64,000 nt of DNA from NCBI RefSeq assembly GCF_014838715.1, contig NZ_CP061947.1:310001-374000 (forward strand), read 5' to 3'. The stretch is from Algoriphagus sp. Y33 (GTDB taxonomy: Bacteria > Bacteroidota > Bacteroidia > Cytophagales > Cyclobacteriaceae). Positions 16,963 through 25,738 of the stretch are shown in pieces. Every line of letters begins with the position of its first letter. Within the stretch, counting starts at the first letter, position 1. Below the pieces are notes generated by a model. That model was not told the DNA's origin. It did not search any database and saw only the letters and a list, made by a program, of their open reading frames with translations. The translations under genes were made by a program, and so were the position numbers.

Positions 16963-17403
16963 ATGAAATCACTATCATTTTTAAATAAATCAATTTGGAC
17001 TACATCAGAGAAAAGTATAAGCCTTAGTTTACTTATACTAAGGATTGGGGTATCATTTTCAATGATTTATTTGCATGGGTATCAAAGACTCATCAATTTC
17101 AGTCATATTAGTACTGAATTTGCTGACCCGTTAGGAGTAGGAGTTGTGGCAAGTTTAAGTCTTGTTGTGTTCGCAGAATTCTTTTGTTCTTTATTTTTGA
17201 TAACTGGACTGTTTACAAGATGGAGTTGTATTCCATTGATTATTACCATGATTGTTGCTACTTGGGTAATTAATGCAGGGAAAGGTTTTATTTTTCAAGA
17301 AAAGAGCTTTATTTATTTAATCACCTACGTCAGTTTATTAATAAGCGGAGGAGGTTATTTTTCTATAGATTACCTGCTTCTAGGGAGAAAAATTAAATTA
17401 TAA
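16963..17403 (+). CDS. DoxX family integral membrane protein
   Basis: 146 residues from the ATG at 16963, five bases after the previous stop. Four predicted transmembrane helices begin with LLILRIGVSFSMIYLHGYQRL, and the block FAEFFCSLFLITGLFTRWSCIP is characteristic of DoxX proteins. DoxX-like proteins are inner-membrane proteins linked to respiratory or thiol redox functions. The coupling to an exported dioxygenase-like protein suggests a joint oxidative role, which is inference. An attC-like palindrome begins immediately after the stop. Confidence 0.85.
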   Translation: MKSLSFLNKSIWTTSEKSISLSLLILRIGVSFSMIYLHGYQRLINFSHISTEFADPLGVGVVASLSLVVFAEFFCSLFLITGLFTRWSCIPLIITMIVATWVINAGKGFIFQEKSFIYLITYVSLLISGGGYFSIDYLLLGRKIKL

Positions 17404-17404
17404 G

Positions 17405-17545
17405 CTACTGCCACCTCATCTTGGATACAGCGGGCGGTACCGAGTAAATATGAAAATCAGTATCTTTAAGAAGTCAGTAGTAGGCTGGAAGAGAACGGCT
17501 CCGAATGCCCGCCGTCTCCAAGATGAATCACGTTACAGGGCATTA
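17405..17545 (+). other. attC-like imperfect palindrome, site 1
   Basis: CATCTTGGATACAGCGGGC (17417-17435) and GCCCGCCGTCTCCAAGATG (17507-17525) are inverted repeats matching at 17 of 19 positions. They are separated by 71 nt and followed by CACGTTACAGGGC. After the next gene (stop at 18110) the reverse complement of that end, GCCCTGTAAC, appears at once. The layout gene-palindrome-gene with matching ends resembles integron cassettes. The R' box GTTACAG only partly fits GTTRRRY and no integrase gene is in the window. Confidence 0.4.
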
Positions 17546-17555
17546 TAGCATCAAT

Positions 17556-18110
17556 ATGAAAAAGTATTTTATTCTATTCTTCTTTACCACTCTCTTAACT
17601 GGATGTGCCAACAAAAGACTAACTCCCAGCGATCTGGTAACTGAATATTATCATGCGTTCAACGATTCTGACTTTAACCGAATAACCGCTGTAATAGCCG
17701 ATAGTATTACCATTGTAGAAGGTGAATATGTAATGCCATACTCGCAGAAAAGTTTTCATGAGCAATTCAAGTGGGATTCCATTTTCCGGCCAACTTATAA
17801 GATTGTCGAACTGGAAGGTCAAAACAACCGGATAATTGCAACTGTGGCATCAAGTTCTATACGTTACAAATTTCTAAAAAACGATCCTTTGACTTGTAGA
17901 TTTGAAATCTCCTTTAATTCGGACGGAATAACAAAACTGGAATCACTTGAGTGTTTAGATGCTGACTGGAACGTATGGCAAGCCAAAAGAGATTCACTGG
18001 TAAACTGGACGAAAAGAAACCATCCCGAACTTGATGGATTTATTCACGACTTAACAATGAATGGTGCTATAAATTACCTAAAAGCCATCGAACTGTATGA
18101 AAATAGATAA
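17556..18110 (+). CDS. NTF2-like lipoprotein of unknown function
   Basis: 184 residues from the ATG at 17556, chosen because it opens a lipoprotein signal peptide (MKKYFILFFFTTLLTGC, lipobox LTGC). The mature part has the SnoaL/NTF2-like pattern seen in many small Bacteroidota lipoproteins: a first helix SDLVTEYYHAFNDSDFNRI, a strand DSITIVEGEYVMPYSQ, then alternating strands with ATVASSSIRYKFL. No catalytic residues can be assigned. The gene sits between attC-like ends (see site 1), so it looks like a single-gene cassette. Confidence 0.65.
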   Translation: MKKYFILFFFTTLLTGCANKRLTPSDLVTEYYHAFNDSDFNRITAVIADSITIVEGEYVMPYSQKSFHEQFKWDSIFRPTYKIVELEGQNNRIIATVASSSIRYKFLKNDPLTCRFEISFNSDGITKLESLECLDADWNVWQAKRDSLVNWTKRNHPELDGFIHDLTMNGAINYLKAIELYENR

Positions 18111-18459
18111 GACGCCCTGTAACATCAGCTATGAATGAAAAGGGGTTTATCAGTCAGGAAAGTTTGGTGATACTTGGAAAGTCTGCCACAAGTTTTAAAT
18201 TTAAATAAAGGCTTGGCTATATGCGGGATGAGAGGGGCTTGCCGGAGCAGCCATCAGTTAAGCGTAGCGAATCGCAGATTCAAAATAAATCAAATCACAA
18301 CATCTGTAAACCGCCTTACACTGCATTTGCCGGAAATCCCTATGCGGTGAGCGGCTACCGAAAAAAGAGAACATCAACTCCGGTAGATGAGTAAAGATAG
18401 AGCTGATCCGTAAACCCCAATCCTGTCATCCACCGTCCTCAGAACTCCGCTATTCCCCT

Positions 18460-18800
18460 AAAATGTGTATAACTTTCTAATTTTTACCCAAAAAATACCC
18501 TGTATAGGAGGGACGAGCGTTAAAAATCTCTTCAGTGAAGAGATTTAGCGAAGGAGCCAGCCTGCGGGTTGGGATGGTATCATTTTTTCCCCTTTCTTGC
18601 TCAAGCCTTTTAATTATTGAGAATAACCAACCTACTTCTTACTCTTCAGCTCATCTGGAGCAGAGCCAAGCGCCTTCTCCTAAAGGAGAAGGATGGGATG
18701 AGGTAAGAAATCCAATTACAAATTGGTATGGCTATCTGGCTGGAATTAAAAATTCCAGCCAGTCATCACGAACATTGTGACTACGCTGAGAGGGGGTAGA
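18460..18800 (+). repeat. Repeat R in the 1-kb gene-free stretch 18111-19131
   Basis: Modules: AAAAAATACCCTGTATAGGA; the variable hairpin AAATCTCTTC-AGT-GAAGAGATTT (18524-18546) flanked by GAGCGTTAA and AGCGAAGG; CCTTTCTTGC; hairpin CCTTCTCC-TAAA-GGAGAAGG; CCAATTACAAATTGG; hairpin TGGCTGGAATT/AATTCCAGCCA; CAGTCATCACGAACATTGTGACTACGC. The rest of the gap (18111-18459 and 18801-19131) holds no gene I can support; it begins with GCCCTGTAACATCAGC, the mirror of the attC-like end at 17532. Confidence 0.8.
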
Positions 18801-19131
18801 TCGACAAAAGGAAGTCCAATTTCAAAGAGGAAGAAACCCGAAAATATAGGTTTGAGAAAAAGAGAATGACACTATGATGAAGTTGACCGGTTCCATCAAA
18901 ACAAAATTCTAATTCATTAAGTGCAAGTCAAAATACTAATTGCCTTGCTGCCGAGTTCCCGTTTGTCACTAACTGTCAGTTAGAACTTATTTGGCTACTG
19001 GTTTCATTGCGGATATACTTATAAAAAGAAAAAGAACATCATCTGTTAAATTCATCCTCCAAATAATGAAGTTCATCGGAAAACAGGGGGAGTTAGTGAT
19101 GAATCTTATAGAGAAATTTTACTTTTGAATA

Positions 19132-20148
19132 ATGATTCAAAAAAAAGTAAATAGTAAAAGACTGCTTATCTTTTTCTTCTCATCACTGGTCTATGCCCTC
19201 TGCCAAATGCTTTTTAGCATTATTGTGATGAAGGAAGATTTATGGAAGAACTTTCACATACAGCTTTCTGCGCATTATGTCGTCATCCTTGCCATGTGTA
19301 TGGCAGACTACGGATTATTGTTGCTCCTTAATAAGCATTTGCCATACTCCAAAAATATCTTTTTGCGTATTATGGCAGATATTGTAGGTATTTCAGCTAT
19401 ATGCCTGATGCTACTATGGATATTTAATCTTTTAATATATAATGTGTTCCTTGTTCCCGAGGAGGGATTGCCTCCTTTCATTGTCAAATTCGCATTTGCA
19501 ATGACAACCAATGTCCCTATTTTGTTGGTTTTCGAGTTGATCCATTACTTCCAATCCGAACAAAAGGCCATAGCCGATTCCGAAAAAGCCAAACGTAAGA
19601 TCCTGTTGTTTCAACACGAAACTTTAAGATCACAGATAAACCCACATTTCCTGTTTAATTCACTGAATGTATTGTCTTCTTTAATTTACATTAATCCGGA
19701 CAATGCAAACAAGTTCACAAAAGCCCTATCAAAGACGTATCGGTACGTCCTTTCTCTTTCTCAACAGCCTCTGGTGTTTGTCTCGGAGGAATTGGACGCA
19801 TTGGATTCCTATGTTTATTTAATGAGAACAAGGTTTGAGGATTCCTTTACTTTTCAAATAGACAGAATATCGGATGGCGAAAGGAACAAGATTGTACCTC
19901 TAACTCTCCAATTACTTATAGAGAACGCGTTCAAACATAATGTTGCGACCGAAGAATCACTATTGAATATCAAAATTACCATCGACAGCGATTACATCAC
20001 AGTTGAAAACAACATCCAGCCTTCAAGCAGTGCGGACAAGGGGGGAATCGGTCTGAAATACATTACTAAGCAATACAGGATCTATGCTAAGGAAGTCACC
20101 GTTAAGCAGACGGAAGGTCTATTTATTGTGAAAATCCCTTACATATAG
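19132..20148 (+). CDS. LytS-type sensor histidine kinase
   Basis: 338 residues. The N-terminal half has four hydrophobic helices (residues about 8-140) and the C-terminal half is a His_kinase (PF06580-type) domain: KILLFQHETLRSQINPHFLF with the phosphoacceptor His in NPHFLFNSLN, then LSKTYRYVLSLSQQPLVFVS, and an ATP-binding lid with LQLLIENAFKHNV (N box) and KGGIGLKYI (G box). It pairs with the LytTR response regulator that starts 2 bp after its stop. Together they form a membrane two-component system of unknown signal. Confidence 0.93.
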   Translation: MIQKKVNSKRLLIFFFSSLVYALCQMLFSIIVMKEDLWKNFHIQLSAHYVVILAMCMADYGLLLLLNKHLPYSKNIFLRIMADIVGISAICLMLLWIFNLLIYNVFLVPEEGLPPFIVKFAFAMTTNVPILLVFELIHYFQSEQKAIADSEKAKRKILLFQHETLRSQINPHFLFNSLNVLSSLIYINPDNANKFTKALSKTYRYVLSLSQQPLVFVSEELDALDSYVYLMRTRFEDSFTFQIDRISDGERNKIVPLTLQLLIENAFKHNVATEESLLNIKITIDSDYITVENNIQPSSSADKGGIGLKYITKQYRIYAKEVTVKQTEGLFIVKIPYI

Positions 20149-20150
20149 CC

Positions 20151-20906
20151 ATGAAGTACCTGATAGTAGAAGACGAGCGGTTTGCTTATGAAGAACTGAA
20201 GCGCATGTTGACGAAATTACGACCCGATTATCAGCTAGAAAAGCATACCAAAACAGTCGTTGATACCATTAGGTTTCTAAAAGAATCGACTGTTGACTTA
20301 ATTCTTATGGATATTCGTCTTGCAGATGGCAACTGCTTCGAGATTTTTAACCATGTAGAGGTTGCCACGCCTGTTATCTTTACCACAGCTTATGATGAGC
20401 ATGCCATCAAAGCGTTTAAGCTGAACAGTATTGATTACCTATTGAAGCCTTTTGAGGAGAATGAATTAGAGGCGGCATTAACCAAATTTGAGAATATTTT
20501 CCATAATCCCACTTATAAAACCAGTTCTGCGAATTTTGTGCAGATGCAATCGCTCAAGACCAAAAACCGGTTTTTGATTTCTAAAGGAGAAAATTATCAT
20601 TATATAGAAACGAAAGATATTGCCCATTTTTACAGTGAAGACGGCGTCGTCTTCCTTCATACGTTTAACGACAGGCGGTATATCATTAATTACACCCTAG
20701 ATCAGTTAGAACAACAGTTTCATAACCATCTGTTTTTTCGTGTTTCAAGGAATTGTATCGCCAATGTAAAAGCGATTGAAAATGTAGCCAGATACTTCAA
20801 CAGTCGTTTGAAACTTACCTTTTTACCTGAATGCCCACATGAAGTTTTGGTAAGTCGTGTACGGGTTCCGGACTTCCTCAAATGGATGGATGGGATTGTA
20901 GATTAG
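20151..20906 (+). CDS. LytTR-family response regulator
   Basis: 251 residues. The receiver domain (1-120) has acidic VEDERFAY at the N-terminus, the phosphoacceptor Asp in DLILMDIRLADGNCF and the Lys in YLLKPFEENELE. A LytTR DNA-binding domain (about 140-250) has RFLISKGENYHYIETKDIAH, YTLDQLEQQFHNHLFFRVSR and CIANVKAIENVARYF. It is the cognate partner of the LytS-type kinase directly upstream. LytTR proteins bind direct repeats; the beta-barrel gene at 21032 is the nearest candidate target. A terminator hairpin follows the gene. Confidence 0.94.
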   Translation: MKYLIVEDERFAYEELKRMLTKLRPDYQLEKHTKTVVDTIRFLKESTVDLILMDIRLADGNCFEIFNHVEVATPVIFTTAYDEHAIKAFKLNSIDYLLKPFEENELEAALTKFENIFHNPTYKTSSANFVQMQSLKTKNRFLISKGENYHYIETKDIAHFYSEDGVVFLHTFNDRRYIINYTLDQLEQQFHNHLFFRVSRNCIANVKAIENVARYFNSRLKLTFLPECPHEVLVSRVRVPDFLKWMDGIVD

Positions 20907-20984
20907 CTTCAGCTGAAAATCCAATGCCTTCAAGCTGCATTTCATTCAGTGAATTCTGAAGCCTATCCTTTATAGCTTCCGCCT

Positions 20985-21011
20985 CCGCGCTTTACGCGGT
21001 TCTTTTGTTTT
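20985..21011 (+). terminator. Rho-independent terminator after the LytS/LytTR operon
   Basis: CCGCG (20985-20989) pairs with CGCGG (20995-20999) around a 5-nt loop, followed by the T-rich tract TTCTTTTGTTTT. It lies about 80 bp after the regulator stop and 20 bp before the next start codon, so the beta-barrel gene would need a promoter overlapping this short stretch or read-through. Confidence 0.6.
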
Positions 21012-21031
21012 ATAATTAAAATTTAAGAACA

Positions 21032-21652
21032 ATGAAAAGAAACGTAGTAACATTTGTCATTGCAGTTGGAGCACTTATTTTCTCTGCGCAATTGTCCGCA
21101 CAGGACAAATCTGTATCAATTGGCTTCAAAGCCGGAACAAGTCTTTCCAATTACCGGCAAGGTGGTGACATGAATGGCTTCAAGAGTAAAATGGGTATAG
21201 GCGGCTCTGTGGGCGGTTTCCTAAAGTATGACCTGAGCCACAATTTTGCGCTGCAATCCGGGGTCGATGTATATTATAAGTCCTCGAAGTTGGAATCCAA
21301 GGCAGATGAATCATCCGACAAATTCAAATCTATCGGAGTAGAGATCCCTCTATATGGGATTATCCAAGGGGATTTGGGAAGCGGAAAAGCTTTTGTAGGA
21401 GCAGGCCCTTATGTTGGCTATGGACTCTATGCAAAATCTGATGGGGTGAACTTATTTAAAGAGAATAGTGAGACAGGTGAGTCTGCAATGAGCCGTTTTG
21501 ATTATGGTGTCGGAGGTATTATCGGATATGACTTTAATAAAAAATGGCAAATAAATGCAAGTTACCAATTTGGACTTGCAGATCTCCATAAAGCCAAAGC
21601 TGGCTCAATGAAAAGTCACGGCGCAGCTATTGGAATAGTGCATAAATTCTAA
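21032..21652 (+). CDS. Outer-membrane beta-barrel protein (PorT-like family)
   Basis: 206 residues with a signal peptide (VVTFVIAVGALIFSAQLSAQ) and then alternating strands typical of Bacteroidota small beta-barrels (OMP_b-brl / PorT-like): VSIGFKAGTSLSNYRQGG, GVDVYYKSSKL, AFVGAGPYVGYGLYAKS, WQINASYQFGLADLH, ending in GIVHKF with a terminal Phe for BAM recognition. It lies just downstream of the LytS/LytTR pair, which may regulate it. The specific function is unknown. Confidence 0.88.
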   Translation: MKRNVVTFVIAVGALIFSAQLSAQDKSVSIGFKAGTSLSNYRQGGDMNGFKSKMGIGGSVGGFLKYDLSHNFALQSGVDVYYKSSKLESKADESSDKFKSIGVEIPLYGIIQGDLGSGKAFVGAGPYVGYGLYAKSDGVNLFKENSETGESAMSRFDYGVGGIIGYDFNKKWQINASYQFGLADLHKAKAGSMKSHGAAIGIVHKF

Positions 21653-21896
21653 GCACCCCAAAGCTAAAGCAGATTGTGTACCGAAGTTTATGCTCATGTC
21701 AAATAGGTAAAACCTGAATTTCGGCACAATGGCTTCCTGCCGCATCTGAAAAACCTTAAAATTTATGTTATCCTCTTCCTTCTAGATTTCATCTGGCTGA
21801 TGCTGAAGTCTAAGGTTGCCACCCTCTGTTTTAGCTTCTTTCACCATTTATTTAGCCGGATACATAACGAATATGTTCCAATTCAACTTCAAAATC

Positions 21897-22817
21897 ATGA
21901 AATCAATATCACTATTCCTAACAGCATTGGTTATGCTACTGTGTCAGGAGGGAAAAGCTCAGCAAGTGTCTTTCAAGACGGAATACATTGGAAATTCAGG
22001 CTACTATTACCTGCCTCCGGGAGATAAGCCCAGAGAGAAAACCGGTGACAGCAAAGGTTCTGCCATGATTTATCAGGCAGCGTTCACTATGCCCTTATCC
22101 ATGAAAGTAGATGAGAACGAACGGCCGACTGTTTGGGGAGTCGCCTTTGGTGGGGCTTACGTTTCTTTGAGGAACCAAGATTTTTCGGAATACATGGTAT
22201 CCGAAATCATGAACTTACAGGTAGGTGTTTATCATCTACGGCCATTAAACGACAAGTGGTCGATGAAGGCAAGTGCTGGAATAGGGATATTTACTCCCTC
22301 TACTGATTTTTCTAAAATCAGCTTCAAGAATGTGCTTGGAAGTGGAGGCGTTGTTTTTATCCGCCATCTGAATCCCAATCTTGACATTGGTGCGGGTGTT
22401 GCAATAAATAGTTCACTGGGTTATCCGATGATATTTCCTGCCGTTTACTTGAACTGGAGGCATAACGGGAGATTCGATGTGAATATTGAACTGGTGGAGG
22501 GCTTGGATATATCGACAGGCTTTGATTATAATGACAGATTAAAATTGTCGTATGCTCTTGAAATGAACGGGCAGGCTGCCTTATTGGAAAAGGATGGAAA
22601 GGATCAAATATTTTCCCATCAATATATCGTTACAGGTTTTCGTCCTGAGCTAAAACTTGGCGCAAAAGGGCTCTCTGTGACGGGTATGGCAGGAATTAAT
22701 CTATTTCGTCCTGCATCTTTCAGCGATAGAACTTTGAAAGGTGTGTTTGCGGGAGATAATGATTATTATTTTTCTGTTTCCCCGTATGGCTCAGTTGGTT
22801 TAAAAATGAAGTTTTAA
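21897..22817 (+). CDS. Outer-membrane beta-barrel protein of the DUF6268-like type
   Basis: 306 residues from the ATG at 21897, preferred over an opening at 21816 because it begins a signal peptide (MKSISLFLTALVMLLCQEGKAQ). Repeated amphipathic strands (GVAFGGAYVSLRNQ, WSMKASAGIGIF, PNLDIGAGVAINSSLGYPM, FPAVYLNWRHNGRFDVNI) and the C-terminal GSVGLKMKF indicate a porin-like barrel. The assignment to the DUF6268 family is from memory of its LNWRHNGRFDVNIELVEGL-type segment. The acyltransferase start is 9 bp after its stop, so the two are co-transcribed. Confidence 0.75.
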   Translation: MKSISLFLTALVMLLCQEGKAQQVSFKTEYIGNSGYYYLPPGDKPREKTGDSKGSAMIYQAAFTMPLSMKVDENERPTVWGVAFGGAYVSLRNQDFSEYMVSEIMNLQVGVYHLRPLNDKWSMKASAGIGIFTPSTDFSKISFKNVLGSGGVVFIRHLNPNLDIGAGVAINSSLGYPMIFPAVYLNWRHNGRFDVNIELVEGLDISTGFDYNDRLKLSYALEMNGQAALLEKDGKDQIFSHQYIVTGFRPELKLGAKGLSVTGMAGINLFRPASFSDRTLKGVFAGDNDYYFSVSPYGSVGLKMKF

Positions 22818-22826
22818 TCCGTGAAA

Positions 22827-23696
22827 ATGAAGCAGACCATGCAATTTGTTGTATATAGAAGTGTTTATATTATTGTCTATGCCTTGAGTCTGCTACCGAT
22901 GGGATTCCTGTATGCAATAGCTTCTTTTACTTTTTTCCTTTCTTATTACATTATTGGGTACAGGAAAGCGGTAGTAATTCAAAACATTGCGCGTTCCTTT
23001 CCCGATAGGCGGTATGGGGAGATTCAGGCAATTGTAAAAAAGTTCTACGTTTGCTTTGTTTCTTATTTTGCCGAAATTATAAAAAGTGTTTCTGTTCCGC
23101 CAGAAGTACTTGATAGAAAAATAGTATTTGAGAACTTGGAGTTGATAGACCAATATATAAACTCCGGGCGGAATGTTATTGCCTGTATGGGACATTGTGG
23201 CAATTGGGAGATGCTGAATTTTATGCCATATAAGATACGCCACGAAATGTTTGCCGTTTACAAACCCCTTGGATCTGAGATTATGAACAGGTTGATGGTT
23301 AAGCTGCGGTCCCGTTTTGGCATGAAGTTAATACCAGACAGGGAAATTATACGCCATATTTTAACTAAAAACTCACCTCCGGCCGTCTATCTTTTTATTG
23401 CGGACCAGTGCCCGCACATAAAAAAAGAAAAGTATAGGTTTACGCTATTGAATCAGGAAACATATGTTTTTTCCGGTATGGAGAAAGTGGCCCAAAAAGG
23501 TCGGACGGCTGTTGTATATCTTAATATTACACAGCTATCAAAAGGAAATTACAAAATAGTCTGCTTGCCGGTATGTTCCACAGCAGAATCCATGGGCGAT
23601 AGTGAAATAACCCAAAAGTACATAGACTTACTAACCGAAAACATCAGGGAAGAACCGTATGGTTGGCTGTGGACACATAAACGATGGAAAAGATAG
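22827..23696 (+). CDS. Lipid A biosynthesis acyltransferase-like (LpxL/HtrB family)
   Basis: 289 residues from the ATG at 22827; a GTG at 22821 is possible. The HtrB/LpxL fold is shown by an N-terminal membrane anchor (YIIVYALSLLPMGFLYAI), RNIxRSFP-like QNIARSFPDRR, the catalytic HX4E motif in ACMGHCGNWEML, and YLFIADQCPHIKKEKYRFTLL. The family transfers secondary acyl chains from acyl-ACP to lipid A precursors or to other envelope lipids at the inner membrane. The upstream barrel gene shares the operon; a functional link is not obvious. Confidence 0.88.
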   Translation: MKQTMQFVVYRSVYIIVYALSLLPMGFLYAIASFTFFLSYYIIGYRKAVVIQNIARSFPDRRYGEIQAIVKKFYVCFVSYFAEIIKSVSVPPEVLDRKIVFENLELIDQYINSGRNVIACMGHCGNWEMLNFMPYKIRHEMFAVYKPLGSEIMNRLMVKLRSRFGMKLIPDREIIRHILTKNSPPAVYLFIADQCPHIKKEKYRFTLLNQETYVFSGMEKVAQKGRTAVVYLNITQLSKGNYKIVCLPVCSTAESMGDSEITQKYIDLLTENIREEPYGWLWTHKRWKR

Positions 23697-23987
23697 CATA
23701 ATGGTTTACATGTTCCCAATACTGTTAATAATATCATCCCTATTTATTGGCTGTAAATTAAAAAACATAGGAACAAAGGGTTCAAGTGCAATATATAAAT
23801 TGGCGGTTGGTTCATAGTTGGCTCAAAGCCATCCTATTTTGCACATTGCCATCCTCGTTCCTGCGGTGACAAAGAGCAAAAGCCAACGCACGGCTGAGTG
23901 CTAGCAAGAAAATGAAGGAAGAAAATCAAATAAAAACCTCTCCTTCGCTCGACTTGAAAAAAGGGAAACTCTCTTTGAGAAAAATCC

Positions 23988-24420
23988 GGATAAAGCAAAC
24001 GATCCCACCTAACAGCCAAGCAAAAGAACCCAAACCCATCCCCCACATCACAGAGCTGAAACCCGATCCTATGACCCACTTTCTACTTATAGCTAAAAAG
24101 GCACAGTAGAATGCAGCTAATCCTGCTACCCAACCGGAAAACAGGGCACTTCTTTATAAAACACCACACTTCCTTCACCTTTTCACCCATTTCTTAAAAT
24201 TCGGGTAGTTCATCCAATTGATTCTTGCGATTTTTTCCCTTTCGTGTAATAACCTTTTAGTAGAAAACGATCAGCCAACTTTTAGCACCTATCCGGGCTT
24301 AAATCCGGAATCTAATAGCAAATTGGCAATGTTTTTCGGCTGGAACTAAAATTCCCCACTCGGTCTCATAGGCAATTTGAACGCACCGAGGAATTTCATT
24401 GCGGTTTCTTACGCCGATTC
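23988..24420 (+). repeat. Repeat R in the gene-free stretch 23697-24482
   Basis: Modules: AAAGCAAACGATCCCACC; ACCCAAACCCATCCCCCACA to GATCCTATGACCCACTTTCT; AAACACCACACTTCC; TTTAGTAGAAAACGATCAGC; CCAACTTTTAGCACCTATCC and GGGCTTAAATCCGG; AATAGCAAATTGGCAATG; GGCTGGAACTAAAATTCC. The variable hairpin block is missing here, so this copy is internally deleted. The remainder (23697-23987) shows no gene. Confidence 0.7.
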
Positions 24421-24482
24421 AATTGTGAACCATTGGGAAAAAAGATAATATTTACGACATTTAGATATAAAACGGAATAGAA

Positions 24483-24725
24483 ATGGCAACAGTTGACAAC
24501 ATAAGAAACGGGTTGATTGATAAAATTCTTTCAATTAAAAACAGGGATTTTTTAGAGGCTCTTGATAAACTGATTTCCTCAAGTGCAGCAGAATTGGATA
24601 GAGTGGAATTGACAGATGAACAAAAAATGATGTTGGAGATGAGTGAGCAGGATTTGAAAAAAGGAAATCTGATTTCTCAAGAAGCAATGGACAAAAGAAA
24701 TCTAGAATGGCTAAACGCAATGTAG
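24483..24725 (+). CDS. Probable type II antitoxin
   Basis: 80 residues, mostly helical and charged (NGLIDKILSIKNRDFLEALD, VELTDEQKMMLEMSEQDLKKG, AMDKRNLEWLNAM). Size, composition and the 19-bp overlap with the RelE/ParE-like toxin gene downstream are typical of antitoxins that neutralise their toxin by wrapping a C-terminal helix around it. There is no clear DNA-binding motif, so autoregulation would rest on the complex. The pair is flanked by repeat R copies on both sides, so the module is cassette-like. Confidence 0.75.
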   Translation: MATVDNIRNGLIDKILSIKNRDFLEALDKLISSSAAELDRVELTDEQKMMLEMSEQDLKKGNLISQEAMDKRNLEWLNAM

Positions 24726-25021
24726 TTTGGACAAGAACAGCAGACCTTCAATTTGTCGGAATTTTGGAATATTGGGTTCAAAGAAACAAGTCAAATACCT
24801 ATTCTAAAAAACTTGTAAAGTTAGTTTCCAAAAGAACCAAGCAAATTTCGGAAAAACCTTTTATTTACAAATCAACTGATTTCAAAGATGTTAGAGTCGC
24901 TTCATTGGGGAATTTCAGTATTTATTACAAAGTTTCCGATGAACAAATTATAATTTCAGCATTTTGGGACAATCGACAAGACCCGGTAAAACTTTTAAAA
25001 GTTTTACAAAATGAGAAATAA
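24707..25021 (+). CDS. RelE/ParE family toxin
   Basis: 104 residues. It fits the RelE/ParE fold: TRTADLQFVGILEYWVQRN (N-terminal helices), SKKLVKLVSKRTKQISEKPF, then strands FKDVRVASLGNFSIYYKV and IIISAFWDNRQDPVKLLKVL. RelE-type members cleave mRNA on the ribosome and ParE-type members poison gyrase; the sequence alone does not say which. It overlaps the antitoxin gene by 19 bp. Confidence 0.85.
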   Translation: MAKRNVVWTRTADLQFVGILEYWVQRNKSNTYSKKLVKLVSKRTKQISEKPFIYKSTDFKDVRVASLGNFSIYYKVSDEQIIISAFWDNRQDPVKLLKVLQNEK

Positions 25022-25039
25022 CGTTTAACTTTTTAGTAG

Positions 25040-25412
25040 ACCTGTCCCGCGACTGAAAGGATGCGGGAAAACGAATAGCCAACTTTTAGCACCTATCCGG
25101 GCTTAAATCCGGAGAATCTTCAATTTAGTGGAAGCACTAGCTATAAAAACACCATCTCACAATCGCCTCCTCTTTAAGGAGAGCCAGTCCCGATGTTCTA
25201 ATCCCGAGAACGAAGTGATTAGGGAAGCAAAGTGATATTGAGGGATGAGACGAGGAAGTTCCATATGCTCAAGGAAATTTGCTACTGCAAGTAGATATTG
25301 CTGGTAGCATATGGATGAAAGCGATTTGACCAATTGCAAATTGGTATGGATATTAGGGTGGAATTATAAATCCCACCCAGTCGACACGAGCGATTTGACT
25401 ACACCCAGACGG
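25040..25412 (+). repeat. Repeat R with a zinc-ribbon gene relic
   Basis: Modules: GCCAACTTTTAGCACCTATCC; hairpin CCTCCTCTTTAAGGAGA interrupted by a TCCCGA/TCCCGAGAAC insert; a relic at about 25264-25312 that translates CSRKFATASRYCW-stop-H, matching the C-terminus of the protein at 43619; CCAATTGCAAATTGG; hairpin GGGTGGAATT/AATCCCACCC; CAGTCGACACGAGCGATTTG. It follows the toxin gene and precedes attC-like site 2. No gene in 25022-25738. Confidence 0.75.
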
Positions 25413-25504
25413 GGAACCTATGCTGACTACGATTTGAATCACTTTTGCAGGACTAATATTAATTATAATAGTAATAACAGAATTATGAATAAAACTAACC
25501 ACAA

Positions 25505-25625
25505 CAATGACTAAGAAAACATAGGGCAGATAAGGCTTTCCTAAAAGCTTCTTCATCTAGAAAACTTCGGTTTCGGTGGACAAGTAATCGCTTCGAAAGC
25601 CCTACATTTTTTAGCCTAGACCTTT
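25505..25625 (+). other. attC-like imperfect palindrome, site 2
   Basis: CTAAGAAAACATAGGGC (25512-25528) is mirrored by CGCTTCGAAAGCCCTACATT (25589-25608). The same left half, CTAAGAAAACATCGGGC, and right half, CGCTTCGAAATGCCC, recur together at 30013-30105 (site 4), and the right half resembles CCGAATGCCCGCC at site 1. These are recurrent, oriented, imperfect inverted repeats at gene borders. Whether they recombine is unknown. Confidence 0.35.
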
Positions 25626-25738
25626 GGGCGCGATGACGGTGGACAATTAAAAAAGTTGACCACTTTTGAAACCCAGTCAATTAAATGTCGTAAATCCGAT
25701 AATTGCCCAAATCACAAATGACTTTGGTCAATTCCTTA

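Noticed and set aside
18535..18780. 81-codon open frame in the repeat at 18.5 kb
   Set aside because: It consists of R modules that are non-coding in other copies and carry stops there.
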